NCBI RefSeq assembly: GCF_035917575.1
Contig: NZ_CP109090.1
Span: 1,302,001-1,366,000 of the forward strand
DNA length: 64,000 bases
Reading direction: 5' to 3'
Source of the DNA: Streptomyces sp. NBC_01788
GTDB taxonomy: Bacteria; Actinomycetota; Actinomycetes; Streptomycetales; Streptomycetaceae
A program made the translations under genes and the position numbers. Below the pieces are notes generated by a model that ran no database searches, was not told the DNA's origin, and worked only from the letters and a program-made list of their open reading frames with translations. Of this stretch, positions 36,121 to 48,500 are shown piece after piece (within the stretch, counting starts at the first letter, position 1; each line of letters opens with the position of its first letter).

Positions 36121-36599
36121 ACCCCCTGAAATTCGTCGTGCAAGACATCAACGGAGGGGGTCAGACAACGTCACGCCACACCGGAAAGAACCTCAGAGAA
36201 CGGAGAGCTCTACTGCTGCTTCGAACACGGGACCCGCTTCGACGAAGCTGTCGCGTTCCCCACGGCTACCGAGGCTCTCGCGGCATGAGTTCCGTCAGCG
36301 ACCGATTGCGCGCGACCAACGCTCGTGGATGATGGTCAGCTTCTGCTCGAACGCCGCATCCCACATCCGGTTAGTGAAGACCTCGGGGAATCGCGAGGGA
36401 GCGCCCCCGGACCCGTACGGAGGCCAACCACGCAACACCGAAGCCACCGACCCAATACCATCGGTCCGATGTCGGCTCAGCCAGGCCCACTGCTACCGCC
36501 CCACAGGCAAAGACCAGCGTCAGGAAGCCGGTCCACTACCGGTTCCTCCGCGGCTCCGCTTCGCTGAGACCAACGAGCCGCCCAACCTGACGATTTAAA
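36121..36599. other. Gene-free stretch in the island
   Basis: About 480 bp with only short, unsupported frames on both strands. No recognisable motif. It separates the integrase and Tn3 relics. Confidence 0.45.
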
Positions 36600-36609
36600 C
36601 GCCTGAGGT

Positions 36610-36861
36610 GTCTACCGGCCGGTGATGGACCGATCGACCTGCTCAGGCTGTACCTGGAGCAGCCGCTGAAGGAGGGGCGTTCTTCGACCCGGCCGAGACG
36701 GTGCCGCTGGACGGATGGTCCCCGAGCAGTGGCGGGCGGCGGTCGTCGACGACCAGGGCCGCGTCGAGCGCATCCCGTACGAGCTGTGCGTGCTCGTCAG
36801 CTTGCGGGACGCGCTGCGACGTCGGGAGATTTGGGTCGCGGGCGCCAACCGGTGGCGGAAC
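36610..36861 (+). pseudogene. Tn3-family transposase fragment (plus-strand piece)
   Basis: Reads IDLLRLYLEQPLKEG, then FFDPAETVPLDG, then after a shift VPEQWRAAVVDDQGRVERIP and CVLVSLRDALRRREIWVAG. These are consecutive blocks of a Tn3-type transposase N-terminal half. It ends at RWRN at 36861, where the next block would be expected; that block is found inverted immediately downstream. Confidence 0.65.
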
Positions 36862-36869
36862 TGGCACCC

Positions 36870-37034
36870 CGCCCGTGCTGCCCCGGCCAAGGCCTGCTCG
36901 AAGCGGTCCAGCGATGTGCGGAGCCTGCCTTGCAGGGCGGTGATGAATGCGCCGACGTCCTGCGGCTGACCGAGCGCCGCGTAGTGGACGTACCGGTTGT
37001 CCTCGAAGTCGGCGGGCGGGTCGTCCTCCGGTGG
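36870..37034 (-). pseudogene. Tn3-family transposase fragment (inverted piece)
   Basis: On the minus strand: PPEDDPPADFEDNRYVHYAA, then GQPQDVGAFITALQGRLRTS and LDRFEQALAGAARAG. In intact Tn3 transposases this block follows directly after the WRN block that ends at 36861 on the plus strand. Here it points the opposite way, so a local inversion has occurred. Confidence 0.6.
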
Positions 37035-37166
37035 CATGTGCGACAGCCGACCTGCGGCCAATGGGCCCCACTTGACGGGTGGCGTGGTGCAGGTGCGCAC
37101 TGATCGGATCAATCGCTGATGGGTAGACAAACACACCGCCCACGAGGAGTCCCTTCGGCCGGATTG

Positions 37167-37193
37167 GCAGATAAAAAGCACCATTTTATCTGC
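37167..37193. promoter_or_regulatory. AT-rich inverted repeat upstream of the LamG gene
   Basis: GCAGATAAAA (37167-37176) and TTTTATCTGC (37184-37193) form a perfect 10-bp inverted repeat with a 7-nt spacer, 108 bp before the LamG start codon. It could be an operator, a terminator or a mobile-element end. A TTGACC near 37229 might be a -35 box. Confidence 0.45.
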
Positions 37194-38575
37194 ATACTGG
37201 GACGGTTTCAACGTGATAGGCAACACTATTGACCAGGCCGTTCGACCGCCACATGATCTTCACTGTTTATTTTTATGAAAAATTAAGAGGCGGGTGGGGG
37301 CGTGTTTACGCGAGAACGGTGGCGCGGCTGGCGTCAGACAGCGCGGAGTGGGGTGGTAGCCCTTACTCTTCTAGGAGTTGCCGTCCCGGTGACCGGGGCG
37401 ACTCGGGCACTCGCCGATGAGCGGGTGACCTCGACAGCAGCTAGCGGGACTCCGGAGTCGCAGGCGAGTGCTCTCGCGGCAGAGATCGGTGAGCGTGTCG
37501 CCGTGGAGGCGGTGACCACCGAGTCGTCGCAGGTCTTCGCTAACCCGGACGGTACCTTCACCCAGGAGATGAACGCGGCTCCCGTCCGTGCCCGGAAGGA
37601 CGACGGTACTTGGGCCCCCATCGACACCACCCTTGTACGCGAGGCCGATGGTTCTATACGGGCCAAGAACACGACGACCGATGTCACCTTTTCGGGCGGG
37701 GGTAGCGGGGACGGACTGGTCACGCTGGAGGACAAGGGACACGAGTTGCAGCTCGGCTGGCCCACCGCGCTTCCCGAGCCCCGGATTGATGGCAACACCG
37801 CTACCTACCCCGGAGTCCTCCCGGACATCGATCTGAAACTGACCGCGCTCAGTTCCGGCTACACCTCGGTTCTCGTGGTCAAGACCGCTGAGGCGGCAAA
37901 GAACCCGGCGCTTGAGACGATCTCGATGGCCGTCTCCGGCGGTGGCCTGGACATAACCCCAACGGCCGACGGGGGTTTCGTCGCGCGCGACAGCGACGGC
38001 ACCCCAGTCTTCGAGAGCCCGGCGGGGCAGATGTGGGACTCGGCCGGTGACACCCCGGCGACTGTCACCGCTACCTCAACCGTCACCCCGCAATCCGCCC
38101 GCAATGCTTCGGCGGAACTGGCCCCTCTGCCCGACGCCAAGGGCGAGCCGGCCCCCTCGGAGGGCCCCGGCAGCGGAGACGCGGCGGCCAAGCTCCCGCT
38201 CAAGGTCACCGGCACCACCCTGGAGATCACGCCCGACCCCGCCCTACTCCATGGCAAGGACACCGTCTTCCCGCTCTACATCGACCCGCCGACCAAGGGC
38301 GTCACGCTGGGGGACTATACGGCTCTGGCCTCCAACGGCACCAAGTACTGGAAGTTCAGCGGGGACAAGGGCGTGGGGCGCTGCTCCAACTACGCCGGCT
38401 ATCTCTGCTCCAGCAGCGCGTACACCCAGCGCATGTACTTCGAGTACCCGCTCTCGTCGATCCATGGCAAGAAGGTGCTGGACGCGACGTTCGAGGTGTA
38501 CCAGGTGTGGACGTTCACCTGTGATCCGCACGTGTACGACCTGACCCGTGTGGACAAGGGCATCTCCTCCAGCAC

Positions 38576-39951
38576 CAGGGTCTTTGAGAAGTGATCTTGT
38601 GTCCGGGTTCGTCAGGTCAGTCCGAGGGCGGTGAGGGGCCGCTGGTGGTCACGGCCGGTGCGGCGGAGGGCGGCGGCGATGTTGGTGTGGCCGTCCTGGC
38701 GGTGGACGCCGATGGCGAGATTGCGCAGGCCGGCCATCACGCGGGGCAGGTGCCGGGTGCAGATTTTGGAGGCGTCCTCGCGGAAGGTGCGGTCTCGGAC
38801 GTGGTGGAGCTGGTTTTCGATGAGCCAGTGCCCGCGGATCCAGGCGGCGAGTTCGCTGCCGGTGGCCGCGCCGGGCGGCAGGCTCGTGACCAGGTAGATC
38901 CGCTCGATCGTCAGCCTGCCGGTGCCCAGGTCCCGTCTCCAGCGCACGACTTGGAGGGCCTGGCGGGCGTGCGGGTAGTCGAGGTGGGCGAAGGTGGCGG
39001 TCTTCAGCCGGCGGATCTCCTCGCGGTGGTGGGCCCGGGCGCGTTCGTAGTGGTCCAGGCGGACATCACGCCAGGGTAGGCGGCGGACCTTCTGATGCAG
39101 TCCGGGGTGGTTCTTCTTGACGACGGCCAGGTAGTGGGCCCCGCGTTCATGCAGGTAGGAGGCGTGGTCGTGCTGGGTGTGAAGAGCGTCCGCGGTGATC
39201 ACCGCGCCGGTCAGGTCGAGGCCGTCCAGGAGTGGGGCGAAGGCCGGGATCTCGTTGCTCTTGCCGTCGATCTGACGTTGGGCGAGGACCTGGCCGTCGT
39301 GGGTCATGGCGGCGATCAGGGAAGTGGCCCGCTGTTTTGTGGTGCGGGAGCCACGGAGTGTCTTGCCGTCGACGGCGATGACCTTTCGTCCCGGGGCCGG
39401 GGCCTTGCGTTCCTGGAGGAAGTCGCCGATGGCGCGGTCGAGGGCGTCACCGTCCGCGGCGGCCAGGACGAGACGGATGGTCGTGGCATGGGGCGGGCGG
39501 ATCAGGCCGGTCAGCGGATCGGGCCGGAACCCGAGCAGGGCCAGGGCCCTCTGCGGTGCGTCGGCGACCCACTCTCCGATCGCCGTAATCGAGGCGGCGC
39601 CTGCCAGAACGGCGGCGGCCGCAGCGGTGAGCAGGGCTGTCCAAGGGTGACGTATGCCGCGACGGGCCCGTGGGTCAGGCACCGTGGCCATATAACTCCG
39701 CAGGTCAACGGCTGCCTCCAGCGGGGCTGAGCCGGAGGCGTCCCCCAGTTGTCGAAGGCATGACGGCATGCGGGAAGATGGGTGTGCAGGCATGGACTCG
39801 CTCGGTGCTCATACGGACTCGACACCCACATGATCACCAGCGGCCATGCCTGTTCTGCGTCCAGGGTCACCCACAGACAGAAGTCGACAAGCCGTCACAA
39901 CCGGTGCTCAGCAAGCGAACCCGCCCACCTCGGCACTTCTCAAAGACCCTG
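38576..39951 (-). mobile_element. ISAs1-type insertion sequence (1,376 bp)
   Basis: Bounded by perfect 18-bp inverted repeats, CAGGGTCTTTGAGAAGTG at 38576-38593 and its complement at 39934-39951. It is flanked by a 10-bp target duplication, CCTCCAGCAC, at 38566-38575 and 39952-39961. Size, repeat length and duplication length all fit ISAs1. It carries one transposase gene on the minus strand. Confidence 0.92.
38612..39793 (-). CDS. ISAs1 family transposase
   Basis: 393 residues, apparently intact. DDE residues are visible in VIAVDGKTLRGSR, VITADALHTQ and the glutamate of HWLIENQLHHVRDRTF. The N-terminal DDE_Tnp_1-associated region (DLRSYMATVPDPRARRGIRH) is typical. An ATG eight codons further in is an alternative start. 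With intact ends and an intact gene the element may still be mobile. Confidence 0.92.
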   Translation of the reverse strand: MPAHPSSRMPSCLRQLGDASGSAPLEAAVDLRSYMATVPDPRARRGIRHPWTALLTAAAAAVLAGAASITAIGEWVADAPQRALALLGFRPDPLTGLIRPPHATTIRLVLAAADGDALDRAIGDFLQERKAPAPGRKVIAVDGKTLRGSRTTKQRATSLIAAMTHDGQVLAQRQIDGKSNEIPAFAPLLDGLDLTGAVITADALHTQHDHASYLHERGAHYLAVVKKNHPGLHQKVRRLPWRDVRLDHYERARAHHREEIRRLKTATFAHLDYPHARQALQVVRWRRDLGTGRLTIERIYLVTSLPPGAATGSELAAWIRGHWLIENQLHHVRDRTFREDASKICTRHLPRVMAGLRNLAIGVHRQDGHTNIAAALRRTGRDHQRPLTALGLT

Positions 39952-42401
39952 CCTCCAGCACCACCTGGTCGACCCGCCCCACTGGGGTGGACTTGATGGT
40001 CGACCGGACGGTGGCCTACGGGCGGGGCACTCTGTGCAGCCCGTCGCAGCCGGCGAACTGGGTGCGGTTCAGTGACAACCTGGAGGAGACGAACGAGAAC
40101 CTGACGCCGACCCTCGCCTCCTACGCCGCGAACAAAGAGGCGCAGATCACTTTCTCGCTGACTGCACACGACGAGTCCAATGCGGCTTCCTGGGCGCGGT
40201 TCCGCAACGACGCGAAGCTGTCGGTGACTTACGTCTCCTATCCGGACAAGCCGACCGCGTACGGCGTCCAGCAGGGCACCACCGGGCGGGCGTGCAATGC
40301 TTCCACGCTGCCCTTCGCCACCAGCGACACGAAGCCGAAGATGCTGGCCACGGTGCAGTCCGTTGACGGCTCCAACGCGCAACTGCGCGCCATGTTCGAG
40401 GTGTGGAAGGCCGACGGCTCCAGCCGCGCCTGGTACGCGGCGTCGCCGGACAGTGCCTGGGTGGCCCACAACGCCGCGCGTACCGCGACCTCCAGCGCGC
40501 TGCCGGCGCAGACGGATTACCGCATGCGCGTCAAAACGCAGGCGTACTACAAGACTGACCGGGGCGCCACTGGTGTCCTGGACTCGGCCTGGTCGTCCTG
40601 GTGCTACTTCCGGGTCGATACCGATTCGCCACCGCCTCCGGTGATCACCAGCGCGGATGGTCTCTACAAGCCGGCCGAGGCCAACCCGGCCGCCGGCGGG
40701 GTGGGCACGCCGGGCAAGTTCACCTTCACTCCTGCGGACACCAACCCGAGCGTGCCCGGGATCCAGTCGGACGTCGTCAGCTACAAGTGGAGGCTGAACA
40801 GCGGCGCGGTCTCCTCGCCGATCACCGTCGCACAGGGCACTGCCACCACCCAGACGATCACTCCCAACCAGGCCGGTGAGAACACCATCCAGGTCTGGGG
40901 CTACGACGCGGCCGGACACAGCTCACTCACCGGCTACTACAGCTTTCTTGTGAAGGGTGCCGAGAAGCCCTCGGGAATCTGGCACCTGGACAACGCCCTC
41001 ACCGACTCCACCACCGCCACCCAGCACCCGTTGACCTCCTCGGGGGCCACTTGGGACACCCTGGCACGCAGCGGCTCCAGCGCCGCGAAGTTCAACGGCA
41101 CAAGCGCCTACCTCTCCACCTCCGGCGCGGTACTGGACACCACCAAGTCCTTCACCGTCTCGGCGTGGGCGCGTCTGACGAAGAACGACGTCAACTACAC
41201 CGTCCTGTCCCAGGCGGGGACGAACGCCTCCGGGTTCCAGCTGTACTATTCCACCGCCTACAACGCCTGGATCTTCAACCGCCACCAGACGGACGTCACC
41301 AGCCCCGCGATCACCCGCTCGATCGGCACCAAACCGCCGGTCCTGAACGTCTGGACTCACCTGGCGGGTGTCTACAACGCGGCGGCGCAGACCCTTCAGC
41401 TCTACATCAACGGCGTCCCGCAGGGCAATCCGGTGCCGTTCACTACCCCGTGGAAGGCGTCCGGCGGCCTTCAGGTCGGGCGGCTGTGGTACAAGACGGC
41501 TGGTGCGGAGAACTTCGCCGGCACGATCGATGAGGTGGAGGTCTGGTCCCGCGCGCTCGCGGACACCGAGGTCGCCCACGAGGCCTGGCTGGAGGATGAG
41601 GACCTCAGCGACGGCACTGCCGGTGACCCGGTCCCGGCGCTCGTCGCCAAGTGGGACGCCACGGACATCGCCAACGCGACCGGCACCACGATCAAGGACA
41701 CCAGCGGCTTCGGCCGGAACCTGACGCTCAGCGGTGCCAAGCTCACCCAGCTCACCACCGGCGACCCGGAAATCGGCGAAGAGGTCACCACGACTCAGAC
41801 GATGACCCTGAACGGCACCAGCGCGTACGCCACCGCCGCCGGCCCGGTTGTCGACGACTCCGGTTCGTTCACCGCGACCGCCTGGGTCACGCTGGACCCC
41901 GCCAAGCTCGCCGACACCAGCAAGTCGTACGCCGTGCAGGTGTTCGGCCAGTCAGGGACCAGCCAGTCCTCCTGGGGCGTCTGGTACGAGCAGCCGGCCG
42001 GAAGCACCCAGGGCCGATGGACGTTCGGCCGCCCCGATAAGGACGGCACCGGCGCGGTGTGGACCAAGAGTGACTCCACCGCATTCACCACGGCCAAGCT
42101 GGGCGTTCCGGTGATGCTGACGGTCGTCTACGACGCCCAGGCAGCAACCGACCCCGACGACACCTCCAAGCTCGGCGGGCTCAAGCTCTACGTCGACAGC
42201 GCCAGGATGGGCGACGAGGACGGCGTGTCATACCCGGCCCCCTGGCAGGGCAGTGGAGCGTTCGAAATCGGCCGGGCAAAGATCAACGGCGCTGCCGCAC
42301 GCTACTTCCCCGGGATGATCGACAGCGTCCGCGTCTGGGCCGGAGCCACCTCCACCGACATGATCGCCAACCGGCGCAACGCCGAGCAGCAGTAGCAGCG
42401 G

Positions 42402-42437
42402 GGTGGGACAGGGCGGCCTACGCCGTTCTGTCCCACC
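42402..42437 (+). terminator. Hairpin between the LamG and RHS genes
   Basis: GGTGGGACAG (42402-42411) pairs perfectly with CTGTCCCACC (42428-42437), just past the LamG stop. A terminator, so the RHS gene probably has its own promoter in the 120 bp that follow. Confidence 0.65.
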
Positions 42438-42559
42438 GTGCCGCCTTCTACCCGCACCATCCCGCGCGCCTTCACCGACGCGCCGTCAAGGCCTGGCGCT
42501 CTTGGGCACGGACATCGCTAGAGCGCCTCCTCCCCCTATCCGAGAACCGGGAAATCACC

Positions 42560-45500
42560 GTGTCGTCAACTCCCTTCCGCCCACGCTTGCCAGGGGCGGT
42601 CATACGCCGCTGGCTCGGCCGTGGAGCGCTCGTCGTCTCCCTCTCCGTCCTTCCGCAAGTCGTGGTTCCTTCGGGCTACGACTTCGCCGCCCAGGCCCAG
42701 TCCACGTCGGCCCGCAAGAAGCTGGAGGACCGGCCCGACGCGAAGATCGACAAGGTGGGCGTGCTCCAGCCCGGCACGTCCAAGGCACCGAAGGACAGGG
42801 CCGCCCCCGCCGCCCGCGAGACCCGTGAACGGCTGAAGAAGGCCGCCTGGCCGAAGCCCGGGAAGATCACCGCCGCCGTCCCGACATCCGGCGGGACCTC
42901 CGTCTCCGTCGGCGGGCTCGGCGTGAAGCTGGCTCAGGAACCCGCCGCGCCGACACTCAAGGAGACGAAGAACAGGACGGCCGCGAAGGCCACCGCTCCG
43001 GCCGAGGTGGCGCTCAGCGTCCATCCCCAGTCGGCCGCGAAGAAAGCGGGCGTCAACGGCGTCCTGCTCACCGTCGACCCGACGGGAGCCGCATCCGGGA
43101 AGTCCGCCGGTGACACCGACAAGCTCCGGATCTCCCTGGACTACTCCTCCTTCAACGACATCTACGGCGGCAACTTCGGCCCCCGCCTGAGCCTTGTGAC
43201 ACTCCCAGCGTGTGCGCTGACCACCCCGGAAAAGGCATCCTGCCGAACCCAGAGTCCCGTGACCGGCGCGGACAACGACGCGCAGGCCCAGACACTGACG
43301 GGCACCGTCTCCGGCCGCACCCTCGCCTCCGGCACACCGATGCTGCTGGCGGCGGCGGCCGACAGTTCGGGCGGCGGCAGCGACTACAGCGCCACCCCGC
43401 TGTCCCCGACCGCGACCTGGGAGGCTGGCGGCAGCACGGGTGACTTCAGCTGGGACTACCCGCTGCGGGTTCCCCCTGCGACGGCCGGCCCGTCCCCGAA
43501 CCTGTCCATCTCCTACAACTCCGCCTCGGTAGACGGCCGTACGGCCGGGGAGAACAACCAGACCTCCGTGATCGGCGAGGGCTTCTCGATCACCGAGTCC
43601 TACATCGAGCGCAAGTACGCCTCCTGCAAGGACGACGGCCAGTCCGGCAAGGGCGACCTGTGCTGGAAGTACGCCAACGCGACTCTGGTCCTCAACGGCA
43701 AAGCCGTCGAGCTGGTCAACACCTGCACCGACAAGGCAGCCTGCGACACCGCAGCCCGGTCCCAGGCGTCCGGCGGCACCTGGAAGATGAAGAACGAGGA
43801 CGGCACCCGCGTCGAGCACCTGACCGGAGCCACCGGCAACGGCGATGACAACACCGAGTACTGGAAGGTCACGGACGCCTCCGGCACCCAGTACTTCTTC
43901 GGCAAGCACCGCCTGCCCGGCTGGAGCGACAAGGGCACCACCGACACCGCCGACGACGACCCCGTCACCAACTCCGTGTGGACCGTCCCCGTCTTCGGCA
44001 ACGACTCCGGCGAACCCTGCTACAAGTCCACCGGCTTCGCCGACTCCTTCTGTTCCCAGGCCTGGCGCTGGAACCTGGACTATGTCGTGGACACCCACGG
44101 CAACGCCTCAGCGTACTGGTACAACCGGGAGACGAACTACTACTCCAAGAACGCCGACACCACTGTCAACGGCACCAGTTACACCCGCGGCGGCTACCTC
44201 GACCACATCGACTACGGTCTGCGCAGCGACCTGATCTACAGCAAGCCCGCCGCCCAGCAGGTCCGCTTCACCTACGCCGAGCGGTGCGTCGTCTCGGGCG
44301 GCTGCACCAGCCTGACGAAGGACACAAAGGCCAACTGGCCCGACGTGCCCTTCGACATGATCTGCGCGGCCAACACCAAGTGCACCACCCAGATCGGCCC
44401 GGCCTTCTTCACCCGCAAGCGCCTGACCGACGTCACCACCTCGGTGTGGACCGGCACCGGCACCACCCGCCGGGACGTGGACACCTGGCACCTGGAGCAG
44501 AGCTTCCCCGACACCGGTGACGCCTCCTCGCCGAGCCTGTGGCTGAAGTCCATCCAGAACACCGGCAAGGCCAACACCACCACGGCCGCCATGCCGCCGA
44601 TCGTCTTCGGCGGCATCCAGATGTCCAATCACGTCGAGGGCAGCGGCCCGGACACCCTTCGCTACATCAAGTGGCGCGTACGTACCATCAAGTCCGAGAC
44701 CGGCTCGACCACCACCGTCAACTACTCGGACCCGGACTGCATCTGGGGCACCAAAATGCCCGCGGCCGTCGACAAGAACACCCGCCGCTGCTTCCCGGTC
44801 AAGTGGTCGCAGTCCGGCGCAACCCCGGTCACCGACTGGTTCCACAAGTACGTGGTCACCTCCGTCTTCCAGGACGACCCCTACGGCCACGGCGACACCG
44901 GCGAAACCTACTACGACTACCAGGGCGGCGCCGGCTGGGCCTACGCCGACGACGAGGGCCTGACCAAGACGTCCAACCGCACCTGGTCGCAGTGGCGCGG
45001 CTACGGCAAGGTCGTCCAGACCGGCGGCAACACCGAGGGTCCGCGCAGCAAGAAGTCCACCCTGTACATGCGCGGACTGAACGGCGAGAAGGAACTCGAC
45101 GGCACCCCCCGCGTGGAGAAGGTCACCGACTCCACCGGCACCGCCATCGACGACTCCCGCCAGTACGCCGGCTTCGTCCGCGAGACCATCGTCTACAACG
45201 GCAACGAAGAAGTCAGCGGCACCATCAACACCCCCTGGTCCCACAAGACCGGCAGCCACGCCTACAGCTGGGGCACCACCGAGTCCTGGATCGTCCAGGC
45301 CGGCGAGACCGCCACCCGCACCAAGACCTCCACCGGCACCCGCACGGTCAAGCAGAAGACCACCTACGACACCACGTACGGCATGCCAGTCACCGTGGAG
45401 AACACCGGCGACACCGCCAAAACCGGCGACGAGATCTGCACGCGAACCACGTACGCCCGCAACACGTCGGCCTGGCTGGTAGCGAAGATCAGCCGTGTCG

Positions 45501-48500
45501 AGGTCTACTCCGTCTCCTGTGCGGCCATGCCGGCGGTTCCCGGGGACGTCGTCTCCGACGTCACCACAGCCTACGACGGCCAGGCGGTCGGCGTGTCGCC
45601 TACCAAGGGCGACATCACTGCCTCCTTCCGGGTCGCCAGCTACAACGCAATGGACAAGACACCCGTTTACCAGCAGGTCTCCGGCTCCACCTACGACAAG
45701 CTGGGTCGCCCGCTCACGGAGACCAACGCCCTGAACGGCACGGTCAAGACCACGTACGTCCCCGACGACAACGGCTATGGCCCGCTGAAGTCCAAGATCT
45801 CCATCGACCCCAAGCTCTACAGCTCCACCACCGAGGTAGACCCGGCCTGGGGCACAGCAACCAAGACCACCGACGCCAATGGCAACGTTACCGAGTGGTC
45901 CCTGGACGCGCTTGGTCGCCTGCGGTCGGTCTGGAAGCCGGACCGCTCACGCACCCTCGGTGACGCTGCCAGCATCGTCTACGCCTACAGCATCAACAAC
46001 GACAAGCAGACCTGGGTCCGCACCGACGCCCTCAAGGCCGACGGAAAGACCTACAACAGCTCCTACGAAATCTTCGACAGCCTGCTGCGGTCCCGTCAGA
46101 AGCAGGTCCCAGCGCCGAACGGCGGCCGGGTGATCTCCGAGACCCTCTACGACGACCGCGGCCTGGCCTACATCACCAACGGGCAGGTCCACGACAACAG
46201 CGCACCCTCGGGCACCCTCGCCAACACCTACCCCGGCTCCGTCCCCGCCTCCACCAAAACGGTCTTCGACGCCGCCGGTCGCGCCACCGAATCGATCTTC
46301 CGGGTCTACGACCAGGAGAAGTGGCGCACCAAGACGGAGTACCAAGGCGACCGCACCGCCGTCACCGCCGCCGCAGGCGGCACCGGCACCCTGAGCATCA
46401 CCGACGCCCGCGGCAGGCTCATCGAGCGCCGTGAATTCAGTAGCCCCGTCCCGACCGGCACCGACTACACCCGCACCCTCTTCGAACACGACCCAGCCGG
46501 CCAGCTGACGAAGATGACAGGCCCGGACAACGCCGTCTGGTCCTACGGCTACGACCTACGCGGCCGCAAGATCACTTCTAGCGACCCCGACAAGGGCACC
46601 GTCACCACCACCTACAACGACGCCGACCAACCGGTGACCACCACGACGACCCTCAACAAGGTCACCCGTACCCTGATCACCGACTACGACGAGCTCGGCC
46701 GCAAGACCGGCACCTGGGACGGCGTGCAGGACAACGCCCACCAACTGACCAAGTTCACCTACGACTCCCTCGCCAAGGGACAACTGACCGCAGCCATCCG
46801 GTACGTCGGCGGCACCACCGGCAAGATCTACTCCCAGGCCATCACCGGCTACGACGATCTCGGCCGCCCCAAGGGCATCAAGACCGTCATCGCAGCCACC
46901 GACCCCCTCGTCACCGCCGGTGCGCCGCAGACCTTCACCACCTCCACCACCTACAACATCGACGGCACCGTCCAGTCCACCTCGATGCCCGCAGTGGCCG
47001 GCCTGCCAGCCGAGACCGTAGCCAACAGCTACAACGGCCTTGGCATGCTCACCGGCACTGACGGCATGACCGACTACGTCCAGAACATCGGCTACTCCCC
47101 GTACGGCGAGATCGAGGAAACCCGCCTGGGCACATCCACCGGTGCCAAGCAGCTCCAGATCCTCAACCGCTACGAGGACGGCACCCGCCGGCTGGACAAC
47201 ACCCACACCGTCGATCAGAGCAACGCTGGCTACACCAGCGACGTCAACTACACCTACGACGCCACCGGCAACGTCAAGTCGATCACCGACAACGCCAACG
47301 GCAAGGACACCCAGTGCTTCGCCTACGACGGCTACCGCCGTCTGACCGAAGCCTGGACCCCCTCCTCCAACAACTGCGCCACCGCCCGCTCGGCGACCAC
47401 GCTCAGTGGCCCGGCCCCGTACTGGACCAGCTGGACCTACAAGCCCGGCGGCCTGCGCGACACCCAGACCGAGCACAAGGCCACTGGTGACACCAAGACC
47501 GTCTACGACTATGCCGCCGGCAATGCCTCCGGCACCGGCCAGCCCCACACACTGACCTCACTCACCGTCAACGGCGGCACCGCCAAGACCTTCACGTACG
47601 ACGAGCAGGGCAACACCACCCAGCGCTACGGCCCCACCGGCATCGCGCAGAACCTCACCTGGGACATCGAGGGAGAACTCGTCCGCCTGACCGAAGGCAC
47701 CAAGACCACCGACTACCTCTACGACGCCAACGGCGATCTCATGATCCGCCGCGGCCCCGACAAGACCATCCTTTACCTGGCTGGCCAGGAACTCCACTAC
47801 GACACCGCGGCCAAGAAGTTCAGCGCCCAACGCTACTACGCAGCCGGTGACGTCACCGCCGCCCGTACCGAGACCAGCCTGACCTGGATGGTCGACGACC
47901 ACCATGGCACCGCCTCTATGGCAGTCGACGCCACCACTCAGGCCGTCACCCGCCGCTATACCAAGCCCTTCGGTGAGACCCGCGGCACGACACCACCGAC
48001 CTGGCCCGACGACAAGGGCTTCCTTGGTAAAACCGTCGACACTGGCACCGGACTCACTCACGTCGGCGCCCGCGAGTACGACCCGACCACCGGCCGTTTT
48101 CTCTCCGTGGACCCGGTCCTCGTCCCCGATGACCACGAATCCCTCAACGGCTACGCCTACTCCAACAACACCCCCGTCACCAAGGCCGATCCCACCGGCT
48201 TGCGGCCGCTCTCGGGCTGCGAGGAGGGTTGCAGCGACGGCAAGGGCGGCACCTACCGGGACTATGTGACACCTAGCAGCAACGGCTGGGTATACCACTC
48301 CACCAGCACATACGTGACCAAGGTCCCCGACACGTCGGACACGTACCTGAGTACGACGGTGCATACCCGCGCCGGAAAGACGACCGCGGTCAGCGTCGCT
48401 GTCTTCAAGAAGCCGAGCTTCAAGAAGGGGCCGAACCCCGAACCGGAGCGGAAAGACGGCAAGAAGGGACCCGACGGCGAAGAAACCATAGACCTCTCCG

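Larger units (their letters stand above)
37302..42395 (+). pseudogene. Secreted LamG/DNRLRE-domain protein gene, split by an insertion element
   Basis: The 5' part (37302-38575) begins at a GTG with a signal peptide (VVALTLLGVAVPVTGATRALA). It continues into a wall-associated DNRLRE-like domain. An insertion element and its 10-bp duplication interrupt it at 38576-39961. The 3' part resumes at 39962 and ends at 42395 with two LamG domains (about residues 761-964 and 985-1231 of the joined protein). Removing the element plus one duplication gives an uninterrupted 1,235-residue frame. LamG proteins like this commonly precede RHS genes in Streptomyces. As sequenced, it makes only a truncated protein ending in VFEK at 38594. 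Confidence 0.88.

Noticed and set aside
44108..45259. Long minus-strand frames inside the RHS gene
   Set aside because: They are shadows of the repetitive GC-rich RHS coding sequence.
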